From Nissolia schottii (taxonomy: Eukaryota; Streptophyta; Magnoliopsida; Fabales; Fabaceae), in contig QANU01073111.1 in NCBI GenBank assembly GCA_003254905.1, positions 418,097-482,096 on the forward strand: a DNA stretch of 64,000 nucleotides. Reading direction: 5' to 3'. The notes under the pieces were generated by a model. It made no database searches. It was not told the DNA's origin and saw nothing but the letters and a program-made list of their open reading frames with translations. Each line of letters starts with the position of its first letter. The first letter of the stretch is position 1. Both the position numbers and the translations under genes were made by a program. Shown in pieces: positions 1 to 12,143 of the stretch.

Positions 1-1640
1 AATTTGGAAGGAGGTTATTCTACATTTCCACACGCAGTTTGTGATTTTCCTTTATTATCACACCAGTACTATCTGCAACAACAATGAAGACAAATTTGTT
101 TGCTTTTCCTCATGTAGACGTGATTAGGTGGATCATGTGCTAAAAATAGCTGATATATATGTAAAACATTAAAGCATAAAATAGATGGGGAGAACAGTAC
201 CTGTTAAGCAGAAGCACCAGATGTGTAGAAACCAAATTCCAAAACCCTCTTCTATCCCTATTTAACAATAGTAGTAAAAGAGGGGTGGGGATAGTTGAAC
301 ATCTTTAATGACCACTGCTTGTAAATTGACATGGTATTGAATGGAGGCATGTTACAAAAGCAAACACAGCAAGAGTTGCTATCCCAAGTTCAAACTTCAT
401 AAAAACAAAACCTATAATATGTAGTTTTCACCATAAAAGAGCAGGATAAAGTCAACACGTGAAATAGGATATATATTGAGTGGGTTAGTGAACCCCGTAG
501 AATGAAGTTTCTGCGACGTAGCTGAGCCCAATTTGAGGGGAAACTACCCACTCACCCCTCCAACCCAAAACCACCAAATCACAAAAAAAAGGAAAAAAAT
601 TTTAGAGATTCACTTGATAGTTCCAATCCCATCTATAGATCAAATGAGTAGTAAGCTGCACAATTCAAAGGAAAAAAAAAGCATAGTATTTCTGTATACA
701 ATTTCATAACAAATAAATCCTTACCTGCTTAGTTTATTTCACTTTGGCCATCATTGATGGTTTGCAGTGACGTGAACACAGTACTACATCATAAAACCTT
801 CCAGCCAGGGTCAAGAAGCAAGTTGTAGATCAGTGGCACAGCTCAACTAATAAGGTTCACTATTTCCCACACTCCATTTTCCCACTAAAATTGGAAGCAC
901 AGATCTCGCGACCCACATGGAACAAATGGAACAAAACAAATGGAACACGAACAGGGAAGTAATAATGGAACACCACAAAATAATAATGGACCAAAACTAA
1001 ATAATAATGGAACAAAACAAAACAGCTTGTGAAACTGACCCACGATTCAAATATAATAATGGAACAATACAAAACAGTGCAAACACGAACAGGGAAGTGA
1101 ATGTTAACCTGTGAGGAGCAAAGATGATAAGCAAAGGAAAGGCAGAGAAAAAGCCTGATACCGATGTGCAGAGGAAAGGCGCAACCCACCTTCAAACCCA
1201 CGCGGGCCACCGGTGACCCACTCGTGGTTCTCTTTCAGCGATGGCGCTGGCGTCTTCTTCCGCCCCTCTTGCGATCGGGAGAAACATTAGGGTCACCCTG
1301 CTCAGCGACTGAGCGTTGCCCCCGGTGGTTGTCGCCGTGCTTCTCGCAGCCGCCGTGTTTGTCAGATCCGGTGGTGTCTTGAGAGAAAGAGAGTATTGCG
1401 AGAATCAGAGAGAGTGTTGAGAAAGGGAGAGACGGGAGAGAGTGAGAGAGAGAAAGAAAATCCTATTTTCTTTCAGAAGCTTGAGAGACTTGAGAAGGGT
1501 AAAGCTTCCTTCAGAAGCCACCTCATACACGTGCAAAATCCGTGAGATTGAGATTGGGTGGGAAAATAATAATGCAGCTGCTGACACTTGCCCAGCTCTA
1601 CAGTGAGAATTCTCAGCTTTCATATATTATAGTTTGCTAG
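1..1640. other. No gene modelled; GC-rich block and GA-rich tract
   Basis: No convincing coding exon was found on either strand. Positions about 1160-1380 are clearly GC-richer than the surroundings and are followed by a GA-rich tract (about 1381-1460). On the minus strand this would fit a promoter, 5' leader and first exon of a gene running left out of the window. Donor-like minus-strand sites occur near 725 and 202 (CAG followed by GTAAGG or GTACTG). That gene is an inference only; no family was recognised. Confidence 0.25.
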
Positions 1641-1910
1641 TCCTTTTCCCACACCACCCATCCTCCCCCTTATCGCATCACGCCGCTATTCTTTCTCATG
1701 TTTCGTTGAGTTGTGCCACTTGTTAGTTAAAATTCATGACCCGTCTGCAGGTGTGTCTATTTATTTGTAACAAAAAAAAACATTGATGAATCAAAGATGC
1801 AACAACATATTTACAAATAATAGTTGTCTTGAAAGGCAGTAGAAATGATATATGATTAAAACAAATAAAATAATTTTTTATGCTATTTTATGATTATATG
1901 TTATGATTTT

Positions 1911-2301
1911 TGTACCAAGAAGGTGGATCCTCGGTGCAAGTTGAACTCTCAAGCTCCTCTGCAGGTTTGGAGAGCTGGGGCGGGTACCTGCAAGGACTCC
2001 AACGCTCAAGTCGGCAAGGGTAGGATTTAGAGGATAAAGTCAATGGAAGATGGGTTCTAGGTCGTACCTGGTGTGCTGGATTGCTTAAATACCTAGGTGG
2101 GGACCGGGATTTCCGCCGGCTTGGGATCCTCCTCTTCGGATTCATTTCCAGGGTCTGGGGAATGATGTTCGCCGTGGGAGTCCTTCATAGGCTAGGGATC
2201 TTTCCGAGCATTTATTACGTGGGAGTTCATTTCGCGGTGGATGTCTCCGTGGGTCTTGGGGTCCGAGTTCCTATACGGACCTTTGGGCCAGGTCCATAAC
2301 A
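1911..2301. mobile_element. Solo LTR with perfect 5-bp target-site duplication
   Basis: A 391-bp block much richer in GC than its flanks begins TGTACC and ends ATAACA, the TG...CA ends expected of an LTR. It is flanked on both sides by ATTTT (1906-1910 and 2302-2306), a perfect 5-bp duplication. No internal retrotransposon sequence or second LTR lies nearby. This fits an LTR left after intra-element recombination. The family was not assigned. Short ORFs inside it on both strands have no recognisable product. Confidence 0.75.
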
Positions 2302-2928
2302 ATTTTGTATCTACTTTACACAAATTAGGTGATTGTGATTTGTGTGAAAGAAAATCATTTTAGTAAATTAGATAGTTAGATGATTTCTTATGTGAATTAG
2401 GTTAACTCCCTCCCCCTTTTCTGCTTATGCAAATTAGATTTTCTTCTTCACTAGATATTTGTAGTTTGAATATTTGTGATTTGAAATTGGATATCTATGG
2501 ATTGTTTTAGTAGTGGTGTTGTAGTCAACTATGATTGTTAGCAGTGTTTTTTTAATTAATTTTCTTTAGATTTTTTTTTCATATATTTATATGGATTTGA
2601 ATTCGGAAACATAGAATAGAGACTTGTGATGAGGACATGGGATAAAGTTCTGTATCCACGAATCATTGAGTGATTCAGTTAAAGTTGTCTTCTTGATGTT
2701 GTGAAGATAATGGAGACTGAAAATGCTTTGAACATCACTTGGGCTCAAACGTATGTTATCAACAATACTAGAGTTATTTTCCTTAATACAAGGGCTCCTA
2801 GTAATAATCAACACAAACTCAAAAATGTCAGTAGAATTGATGTTGAAAGCATCAGCAAGTGTTTGATATTTACTGGAATCTCATGGATCACAAATAAGAG
2901 TGAGAGTGAAAACTCTTTTTTTTTTTTT
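2302..2928. other. Intergenic, nothing recognised
   Basis: AT-rich spacer between the solo LTR and a hairpin element. Opposed ORFs of about 75 codons overlap each other around 2590-2930; neither resembles a known family and both lack gene context. Confidence 0.4.
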
Positions 2929-3066
2929 TAAATATGTTTTTAGTTCTCATAAAATTAAAAATTGTGTTTGGTATTTAATTTTTTTTAAAATCTAATTTTT
3001 AACAAAAGAAATTTTGAAGACCAAATACAAAATTTTTAATTTTACAAGAATTAAAAATATATTTAA
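2929..3066. repeat. Fold-back MITE-like hairpin (138 bp)
   Basis: The two halves are near-complete inverted copies of each other. The left end begins TTAAATATGTTTTTAG and continues with a block CATAAAATTAAAAATT; the right end carries the complement of both (AATTTTACAAG..., ...ATATATTTAA). Being almost entirely palindromic, without coding capacity, is typical of short MITE or fold-back elements. The TSD is not clear because the flanks are A/T runs. Confidence 0.6.
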
Positions 3067-3745
3067 GCCAACCGTTTTTATTTATAGAATGAACGCCAAT
3101 AAGCTTGCTATTACAGGAAGAAAAAATGAATTGTGCCAAAGAAGTCATAGAGGATTATATGAACGCATATAATTGACACAGGTTGTGTCAAAACTCTTAC
3201 AAATGCTTTATTATCGAATAAATTTTACGAGAACACGATATGTAATGAATGCATAAAGCTAAATCGCTACAATCAAGGCAACACTTTGCATATAGTTCAA
3301 AATAACTTTAGCTAAGATCAAAGGAAAAAATACCAACTAAATCCTTGAAAAAAATTGACCTAATGCCAACTTAATCTTAAAATTTTTAAACGTTTTTTTT
3401 ATGTTGATCTATTTCTTAGTGAGACCGTAAACAAGTGTCTGTCAACTCCTCCATTTTTTTCTATTGTGATGGACTAGCCACTTATAAGTTAAAAAAAAAC
3501 TTAATAGAAAAATAAAGAATCTAATAACTTGAACCTGTTATTATGAGGAAATATTCTAAAATAAGTACGTACTTAAGAATTGTTTTTGAGACGCACAAAA
3601 ATGTGTGGTACCTTGGAACGGACAATTTGGGTCCACCGCTTAGACCCCTTTTGCAATGCGCAGGACGTGTGATATATGTAAAGCGGAAAGAATTCGAGGG
3701 AAAGAAAAATAGAGAAGCTCACACAGACAAGCTGAGCTTTCTTCT
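3067..3745 (+). promoter_or_regulatory. Upstream region and 5' leader of the TPR-SET-MYND gene
   Basis: Mostly AT-rich spacer that becomes more GC-rich from about 3600 into the coding start at 3746. It presumably contains the promoter and 5'UTR of the downstream gene. No core promoter element was assigned with confidence. Confidence 0.4.
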
Positions 3746-6700
3746 ATGGAGACTCTGAAAGCTGCGATTCCCGATGGCCTGAAGCGAATGATCACCGACA
3801 GCACCGTCGATGATATTCACACCACTTGTTCTTCCCTTCACCGCTTCTTCCTTCATTTCGATCCCTTCCACCAGGTATGAAAAGACCTTCTCTCCCACAC
3901 ACTCTACTCAACGCAATTCCTAATTTCTCTTGCTTTCAGTTTCTGATTGTTGAACTTCCGAGTAAACCCTAACTAGCCGACTTCGAACTCTGGCTGTGTT
4001 GTGTTAGTTGGTGACTGAATTGGCGGACCCGAAGTATGCTCTGTGCGGGAAGAGCAAGGACGCTGCGTTGGAATCCAAGCAGCTCGGGAACCAGTGCTTC
4101 TCGAAAGGAGATTATGCGAAGGCTTTGGATTGCTATACGCAGGTTTTTATTTATTTATTTATTTATTTTTATTTTCCTTCCACAGTCTTCTCTATTGTCG
4201 AAGTGTCAATTTAATTAGTTTGCTTGTTATGCATTTTTGGTCTCAGATAAATTTGTTCATTCTAGGTTAACTGTAATGGCGGCCGCTCTTGAAACTGAAC
4301 TTTAAGGAGTTTTTTCAAGGCGTTCATGGAATGAAAGAGTAGATGGGATGGAGCGTAGTTCAATCGGTAGAGGTAGAGAAGACTAAGAAAAAATATAGCC
4401 GAAACAATTAAGGACTTAAAACTTTGATGTCTTTCTACAAATATGGTTTATCATATGATACAATGACGTCATTGGATCCATCATCCATGGAAGCACAAAC
4501 TCTAAGCCTGAGTTTGTGTGGTTACAATTGATAATAATAGTATAGAGTAAATGGAGAGTGTGCTGATAAGCTTTCTGTTTTGGAATGGATGGTTGCAATG
4601 TTCATCTATCCATGCATGTTAGGATAAGTGTTGGAAAAGTGGGAAGAGGAGTTGAAACTTGAAACTGGCAAGATTTTTTACATTCCTTGCTTGGTAACAA
4701 ATAGTTCATTGGAAGAAAAGGATACATTTACATCTTTTAGTATCTTGTTTTTATAAGTTTTTTATTTTAATGCTCTAACCATTGACACTGTATATGATAG
4801 GACACAATAGTGCGCTATTTGATCCATGTAGTTGACTCCACTTAGTGGGATGAGGTTAGTTGTTGTTGTGGTAGTTTTTTAATCATAACATGAAACATTT
4901 TTAAGCAAACTGTACAGGCAATACATATCCACTGGTTGATATTGAATGTTACATTTTTGTTTCTAATTCATGCTTGAGTGAGAGAATTTGTCAAATTATG
5001 GTCCACTAAAATAGTACTAATAATGTTAAAGGACGGATAAATACAAGCCATCTATATCTTTCTTAGTTTATCAAGTAAGTTTGAATATATTGTCACTCAT
5101 TATTTATTAAAACTGTCTGACACTTGCTCTCTTCTTCTCATATGAAATATAGGCATTGCGCAAGGCTCCTTTGGAGGCTGGTGATATGGAAAATAATCTG
5201 ATTGCAACATTGTATATCAATCGAGCTACTGTATTGCATGTAAGCTCCATCTTTATGTTAGCTGTGAACACGTGCACATACACTTGATTTGTGAAATACA
5301 AGCCTTGATATTGCAGTCAAGTATTTATGCATGTAGGTTTTCTGCAGAAAATGAGTCTTTTGATGGAGTGCTTGCGAGATTGCACTCGTGCCCTTCAAAT
5401 TTGTCCAAGCTCTGGAAAGGTGAAAAATCAGCTTTTATGACCTATTTTTCATCTTATTTTACCTTCTTTACACACTGTTATAGAGAGAGATGAAGCTCTT
5501 GCATTGTGCCAGGTTTGTTTTCATATGTACAAGGGCAATAAACGTTTCTATATTGAAGTATCCATGAGCAGTTAAAGAAGTATACTTAGCTATTTTTCCT
5601 AGTAATTCTTGTTGTAAGTATATATAGTGAGTTTTGTAATCCAAACGTAGCAATTACTAATTAGTTTTCTCTGCCCATTGCCTCATCATGACGATATCGG
5701 GTTCATAAAAACTTTTCGATGATGCCTTGGGATTTGACTTGCAAACATGATAATTGAAGTATAATTATTATGACATGTTTTGCTTCCTTATCCTAAAGAT
5801 CAGTCTGTGTTGTGATGCCCGTCAATCTTTTGGAATATGTGCGTTAATGTTTGATTAGGTGGATGTGGTAAAGAACATGTTTGCAAACTTGAATTGTAGT
5901 TTCTACTCTTCTATTAATAAATTATTATTTTGCGTTAGGCATGGTACAGGAGAGGTAAGGCAAATGCTTCATTGGGAAATTATAAAGATGCGATATGTGA
6001 CCTAAATGTGGCCAAAAATGTGGAATCATCATCTGGTGGGAAGAGACAAATAGAAAGTGAGCAGAAGATTTTGTTAGACCAATGTAGGAGCGCAAGTACA
6101 GTAATACAACATAAGGAGAACAGCTTGAATACAGTGGGTAAGAAGCTTTCCTTCTTAAGAACTTAAGCAGCAGGCTCCAGTGATAGCTACTTGGTCAAGG
6201 CTTTGTCAAGTTCAGTTTTGTAATGCTTGTAGCATTAACCTGTGTTCAAGAAAAAGGAGTCGCACAAAATTAAGCCCAAGAAAATAGTTTTAAAAAGAAA
6301 AGACAAGAAACTGAAGACTTCAATTAAAGATTTCCACACGTGTGAATCTTATAGGGAAATGATTGTATGTACCAACTAGTTTGCCCTGCCTGTTATTTAA
6401 TGCTGTTTGGCATCAGCTGGTCTGTTGTTCATATTTATTTTTGTACCAATTGTGTTTCCTTGTTTATTATAACAAAAGAACAGTGTTATGTTTCTCTTTT
6501 ATGAGATAGTAATCTGGGCAATGCATTTGTGGCAGGTGAGGTGCCCGAAATAGAGCTACAGTGTGTCACCATACCTGAGAAAGGAAGAGGCATGGTATCT
6601 TCATGTGACATTTCACCAGGTTCTTTGGTTCATAGTGAAGAACCTTATGCTATGGTAAGAAACATTTCACCTTGTCCGTATTTAGCAATGTTTAAGGCTT

Positions 6701-9700
6701 CATTCTGCTTGGAGTTGGATGGTGCAATACTAATTTTGATTAAACCTATTGTGGCTAAAATATACAATATCTCCTTCAACTTAGATTCATCTATAATTTA
6801 CCCTATTGTGCTTTCAGTTCAATTAGAGTATGTTATAAGCATGAATCTGCACTCTTCTTGCAGTCAACGGTTGCATATTTCATTTTGGTTCTATATATAT
6901 GTATTCCTTGAGTAGTACAAAGTATAAACGTATTTTGGCAAGTTAACTTGATAGTTTTCATGCTCGTAATTTCAGATAATATTAAAGGAATGCCGGGAGA
7001 CTCATTGCCATTATTGCTTGAATGACCTGCCTGCTGATAGAGTTCCCTGTAGATCATGTTCAATACCACTGTATTGCTCCCAGCAATGCCAGATACGGGC
7101 TGGTGGACAAATGTTTAGGATTTGCGCAAAAGTTCATGACATTCTTAAAAAGTTACCCAGTGATCTTGGAGAATATGCTGTTGAAGTTATTCAAGGCCAT
7201 GATTCTGAACAAGAAATTGAGGATATTGCTGAACATAAACATGAATGTCAAGGTGTACATTGGTCTGCAGTACTGCCATCAGAAGTAGTTTTGGCTGGCC
7301 GAATACTAGCAAGGTTTTTGCCAAAGAGTACATCTGAAGACATTATGAACTTTGTGGAAGGGCTGGTATGTTTTATTTCTATACAGCTTTTCAGTTCAGC
7401 TGATTGTGTTGTTGTGATTATATTATGAGCAGCTGGATGCTTATGGCTTCTATACCTCTCATGCAGGAGCTTTCCCATTGTTATAAACACATGCTGTCCG
7501 AAAGCAAATTGGATTCACATATATATGCCATTGTGTTATTATATTGTCTTCAACACTCCTGTGGCGTTGTGTTTTCCGTAGATGGAGTCTCTATCTCTCA
7601 GGTTGTTTTGGCACTCCTTTGTGTGTGCGCTTGCCCACATGCATGCAATGTCCATTTCTACTTCTATCAGAATCATCATTAACCATCTGTAGCAGAGTCT
7701 TTTTCTAATCTGGCAGGGAAAATTTTTGTTGAGGAAATCAATAACTTTGATATTTGAATCATTTAAATATTCATATTCTTATTCAACAATGCAGGTTGTC
7801 ATAATTATTTCTCAAATTAAAGTGAATTGTATGACTGTCGTTCGATTAAAATCAAAAGATGCACATGGACTAACAGATCCCTTTGGAGAATTTCCATCTT
7901 GTTCATATTTAACTAGTAATGTGGAACAGGTACTTGATTTTCTGTGCTTATCTTATCTTTTATTGCAATATTTTTTAGCTTGTGCTGTGTTTTCTTTGAA
8001 ACCTCATTGCAAATCCTACTATTATAGTTTAGTCATTGTTCATGAATGGTGATTGCAATAATTTATTTGAAGCAATTTTATTCTTGGTGATTCTGAGTCA
8101 TATTCTGTTATTTTGCCCAGGTCAGGGTTGGTAAAGCTATTTATAAAGCTGGCAGCTTATTCAACCATTCTTGCCAACCAAATGTGCATGCGTATTTTCT
8201 TTCACGTACTCTCTATATGCGAACAACAAAAGTTATATCTGCTGGGTGTCAGCTGGAATTGTCATATGGTCCACAGGTAACTTCTTGTTGGTTATTGCTG
8301 CCTTTCATATTGCTAATCAGTTTTTTTGTTAGAATTATTTGAATGTCTATGATAAATTTCGTAAATTAAATTTGATCAAGAATGCCTGTGATTATGCATC
8401 CCAAAAGCCTACGCTTTGAAAAAATAGTTCTATTTTATTTTTTTCTCAAACAACCTTCTCACACAAATATCCTTTGGGCTTTGAGGTATGGAAGAAGCCA
8501 AGGCCTGCCAAACTTTGTGCTGGATTTTTAATTTAAATGCATAGTTTTCTGTGTCAGTGCTTTGTTCAATATAGAGATCTGTTTTGCAGGTTGGGTTGTG
8601 GGATTGCAAAGATCGCCTGAGTTTTCTCAAAGATGAGTATATGTTTCAATGTCGGTGTACTGGTTGTTCAGAAATCAATCTATCTGACATTGTCCTCAAT
8701 GCTTTTCACTGTGTCAATCCTAATTGTTCTGGCGCGGTGTTAGAAAGCAGGGTAGTTAATTGTGAAAAGCAGAAAATCAAGCACTTTGTAAGCCATTTAA
8801 AGGTACATTTACTGTTGTGCTCATTATAAATGTAGTATCAGTTTAAATTATGAACACAGTTCTCATGGTTGAGATGCGTAACACTTCTTATCTATATCTG
8901 AATATCAAGCACCGTACTCTGTCCATTTTTTCACTCTTGGCACTGGCAGAGTTCCAAATCATCAACAATGAGTTAAATCCTGCTAAATTTTGCATGATTG
9001 AGTCTTTTGATTCATCATGTATATTTATGGAGCTGTGAACAAGAAATTATTATGGATTAACATTTCTGTTAATTGTCATTTTTTAAAAAAATAGTTAACG
9101 TTGACTGATTTAGCACTGGCAGGTTTAGAAGATAAGCTGCTCAGATATAGATAGATCCTAAGGTTTTAGCCATTTGCTCCCTTTAATAACCCCTCACTCT
9201 TTCAGGTAGACAAGAATGATGACATTTACAAAGTGCTTAACCAAACCGAAGCCTCCCTTAATATTCAACCTGGATACTGTATGAAATGTGGTTCTTACTG
9301 TGATTTGGAGTCTTCACATGCTGCAGTTGATAAAGCTTTATTATCCATAAAGAGGTATGCACTGTTCGATTTGGAATTTTGGATCCTAATAACAGCATTG
9401 CAATGTGATGTACAGCTTTCCTTTTATGAACAAAAATAATCAAATTTTGCATGGTTCCCAGTGTGAAGCTAGCTAGATAAATGCTCCAGCTTTAATCTGC
9501 TTGAGCTCATCTTATATAATAGATTGTGGCCTATTCTTTGAACCCTGAATGATAGTCATGGCAGGCTGCAGGATGTAATACTGTCAAAAGAAAGTTCAAA
9601 TACCACTATTACAGATGCGTTGAGATCTCTTCATTTGCTAAGATCAAATTTGCACGAATACAACAAGCTTATTGCAGAGGTGACTTTCAGCCTCATTTAG

Positions 9701-10843
9701 ATAACTACCTCTTTTGGAGGGCATGGATTGCGATAGACAAACAAGGTCCTACCTCCTTAGTAGGATGGTTTAACTTTCATTTCCCTGTTGCTGCATGCAG
9801 GTAGAGGACAACTTTGCACAGGCCCTTTGTTTGATGGGAGAATTACAATTATCTATGGACCATTGTAAAGCATCTATCCAGGTATACCGATTAATAAGGC
9901 TACTATCAGAATTATAAATAATTGTTAGTGAAACTCAGAAAATTTCCCCTCCAAACCCTCGTGACGTAGCGTTGCATGTCATGTTGCATTCCAGAATGCT
10001 ATAATGGGCACTATACCTTTATTATCCCCAAAAAATAAAAGTAATGGCCACTGTACCTATTTGGTGAACCCTAGTTGGTGCAACCATACAGAGAAAGGAA
10101 GGAAAATGATGGAGGGTGCAGCATCTGGTAGTGGAAACCTGATGTAGTATGCTTTGCAGAGTTAGAGATTTTTTTTGAAGGAGCCATCATCATGGGAAGA
10201 ATTTGGGTGACTCGCGGTGATATTACCTAATGACAAAGATTGAAGGAGTTTGTGAAGGTGCTACTATTGAAGAAGTATTAACAGTATTCGTAGTTTGCTC
10301 TCTCTTTTTTTTTTTTTTTTTTTTGACTTAGGAAATGCAACCCCTGGGAGAGCCGAGGGGCCCTGTAGTTTGCATATTAGGTTGTATTTGTTGTGATGAT
10401 TTTATTATGCGTGTATTTGGTATGGGCTGATATTTGTTTAAATTGATGATTGTAAATACAGATATATTTTTAGCCATTGTAGAGCCATGGATTTAGACAT
10501 ATGCTAGTTGAAACGTGTTAAAATTTTAGTGTTGATTATGCGATTGTTTGTTGTTGTGTTCTGTTGCTTGTATGTGATTTGTTGTCAAATTAACTAGTCT
10601 TACAAGTAATAAATCTAAAGCAATCCATTCTTTTGTGTGTGACAGATACTGGAGAAGCTATATGATCATGATGATATTGTTATCGCTTATGAACTTGTGA
10701 AGCTTTCTTCCATCCAACTTTCCTTGGGTGATGGTACTGCTATAGATAGCATACGTCGAATAGGTGATATCTTCGCACGATACTATGGACTTCATGCAGA
10801 CTGGGTCTTCCCGTATCTTCAATACCTTAAGCGAGAAATTTAG
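3746..10843 (+). CDS. TPR/SET/MYND-domain protein (SMYD-like lysine methyltransferase family), 15 exons
   Basis: Exons: 3746-3874, 4008-4142, 5153-5239, 5348-5419, 5939-6137, 6536-6654, 6976-7365, 7467-7601, 7795-7929, 8121-8276, 8590-8802, 9206-9354, 9565-9679, 9801-9881, 10646-10843. All junctions are GT-AG and phases close to about 770 aa. Residues about 44-200 are TPR repeats (AWYRRGKANASLGNYKDA at about 142). The SET domain is split: EKGRGMVSS near 217-225, then MYND zinc ligands C258/C261, C272/C275 and C281/C285, with a probable closing pair H334/C338. The second SET half has FNHSCQPN (481-488) and ELSYGPQ (Y516), followed by post-SET C540-R-C542-T-G-C545. SET-MYND proteins bind S-adenosylmethionine and methylate lysines; substrate and compartment are unknown here. 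Length and layout match plant TPR-SET-MYND proteins. The gene converges on the CIP7-like gene. Confidence 0.9.
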
Positions 10844-11001
10844 AATTTTTCAGTGAAGGGTCTCCGATTAAATGCTTTTCCACCAAATTGAGCTATAAAA
10901 TGTGAAGCACAATCTTCAATCACTGCTCAAGTGACTGGACATTTGATGCGAGAGATCTAGAAAAGTCAACAGTCTCAAGAAAGGTTACTCAAAGGTCATT
11001 G

Positions 11002-11067
11002 AAGCAGTTTGACAGTTAAAACTTATTATGCATGGGTAATACGGAGGCTTTGAATTGCTATATTCAG
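11002..11067 (+). pseudogene. Fossil copy of TPR exon 2 of the upstream gene
   Basis: Starting at AAGCAG, this aligns without gaps for about 66 nt to the 3' part of exon 2 of the TPR-SET-MYND gene (about 4078-4142). It ends in the same place, CAG followed by GT. The reading frame gives MGNTEALNCYIQ where exon 2 gives KGDYAKALDCYTQ. An in-frame TAA about 45 nt before the donor and divergent 5' bases show it is dead. It lies about 160 bp after the stop codon of the intact gene, either in its 3'UTR or just beyond. Confidence 0.65.
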
Positions 11068-11348
11068 GTGTGTTCTCTAACTGCTCTCCCTTTGGGAACT
11101 GAGATGTCTGTTTTGTTGGTATTAGATAGTTTCAAATTGTAATAATATCTTAATAGATAGAATCCTAAATTAATTAGAAGGAATAATTACTTTTCATGTC
11201 ATACCTTCCGATTCTCAAGTTAAATTGTTAGTAAGTTATAATTGGATAAACAGGCTGCCTTAAATGAGTTTTTATTTTTCAATGGCCAAATTTTTAACTC
11301 TTAACCTATCATTTTAATGCGGATAAATGAGTGAATCGGCGCCCGGTT

Positions 11349-11460
11349 AAATTGGTTAATCCAACCCTTTTAACTCGTGGGTAATTTAGACCAAGATCCT
11401 TCCTTTTCTTTTATAAATTAACCTGTTTAACCCACAAGTTAATATAGTTGGATTAACCAA
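11349..11460. repeat. Inverted repeat next to the captured gene fragment
   Basis: GGTTAATCCAACCCTTTTAA near 11354 is repeated in inverted form at about 11421-11460 (ending GTTGGATTAACC). The same block recurs in direct orientation at about 11730-11750, right of the captured fragment. The whole looks like a compound or nested small TIR element; its outer limits were not fixed. Confidence 0.5.
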
Positions 11461-11490
11461 TTTGATGTTAGATTAACCCACGGTCAAATC

Positions 11491-11773
11491 TTCTAAGCTT
11501 CTACAGGTGTCTAAATTTATAAAAGACTCCACCATAAGACATCACCACCTTCGGTAGGATCTTCGGCTAAATTACCCGCCTCACCATGTTGCAAGTGATT
11601 ATTTATCGGAGATTCTGGTTCTGTAGCGGCATTCTCATGACTAGGTGTTACAGTGTCCCTGTCGGACTGCTGACTGACCAAGTCAGAAGCATTGACAATT
11701 TGAACCAATTTTAAACCAATTTGATGTTTGGTTAATCCAACCCTTTTAACCCAACATCTGTAGAAGCTTAGAA
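11491..11773. mobile_element. TIR-bounded element carrying a host gene fragment (Pack-MITE-like)
   Basis: The left end TTCTAAGCTTCTACAGGTGT (11491-11510) is matched in inverted orientation by ACATCTGTAGAAGCTTAGAA (11754-11773), 19 of 20 positions. Between them sits a copy of part of the large exon of the CIP7-like gene located 1.6 kb to the right. No transposase is present. Terminal inverted repeats around a copied host exon segment are the layout of a Pack-type element. I did not find a clean target-site duplication, so a simple duplication inside an older hairpin remains possible. Confidence 0.6.
11525..11699 (-). pseudogene. Copied fragment of the CIP7-like gene
   Basis: About 165 nt match 13308-13471 of the neighbouring gene with roughly seven mismatches (about 96% identity). 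A small deletion near 11535 has lost bases corresponding to about 13298-13307. The frame is still open and encodes the same acidic stretch ([14 protein letters not shown]...) as the parent ([14 protein letters not shown]...), but splice sites, start and the rest of the gene are absent. High identity suggests a young copy. Confidence 0.85.
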
Positions 11774-12143
11774 TGTTTCATTGTAACAAGTGCAAAACCG
11801 TCCCAAGAAGAGGGAGACGTAAGTTCGGGGAAAAATCGTATCCCCATGACAAGATTCACGGCTATGGATAATGAATAAAAAGTAGAAAAAAGGGTGATAC
11901 CAACATTTTAGTTATCTACAATGATCAATATTATGAAGTAACAGCACCAAATGATGAAGCAAACGTTTGGTACAATACAAATAATTAATCCAACTATAGG
12001 AAAATTTGCCAAGGATGGGGCTGGAGAATGTGAATTCTAACTTCAAGGCGATGTAATAAAATACCTCAATGCAATTCAATGAATTTACACATGAAACTTT
12101 CCAGATGATGATGGCAAAATCAGTGATCTTATTTTCCATAGCA
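11774..12143 (-). other. 3' flank of the CIP7-like gene
   Basis: Downstream of the TAA at 12144-12146 on the minus strand; expected to hold the 3'UTR and polyadenylation region. No further exon or element was recognised. Confidence 0.4.

Noticed and set aside
860..1210. 116-codon minus-strand ORF with hydrophobic segments
   Set aside because: Repetitive TGTTCCATTATT-type DNA generates the hydrophobic pattern; no conserved family and a likely splice donor inside.
4343..4372. tRNA-like D-arm phrase (AGCGTAGTTCAATCGGTAGAG)-type sequence in intron 2 of the SET gene
   Set aside because: Only the first 30 bases resemble a tRNA; no anticodon stem, T-arm or GGTTC B-box follows at the right distance.
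5484..5512. Possible 29-nt exon between exons 4 and 5 of the SET gene
   Set aside because: Its length breaks the frame, whereas joining exon 4 directly to exon 5 gives a clean TPR motif.
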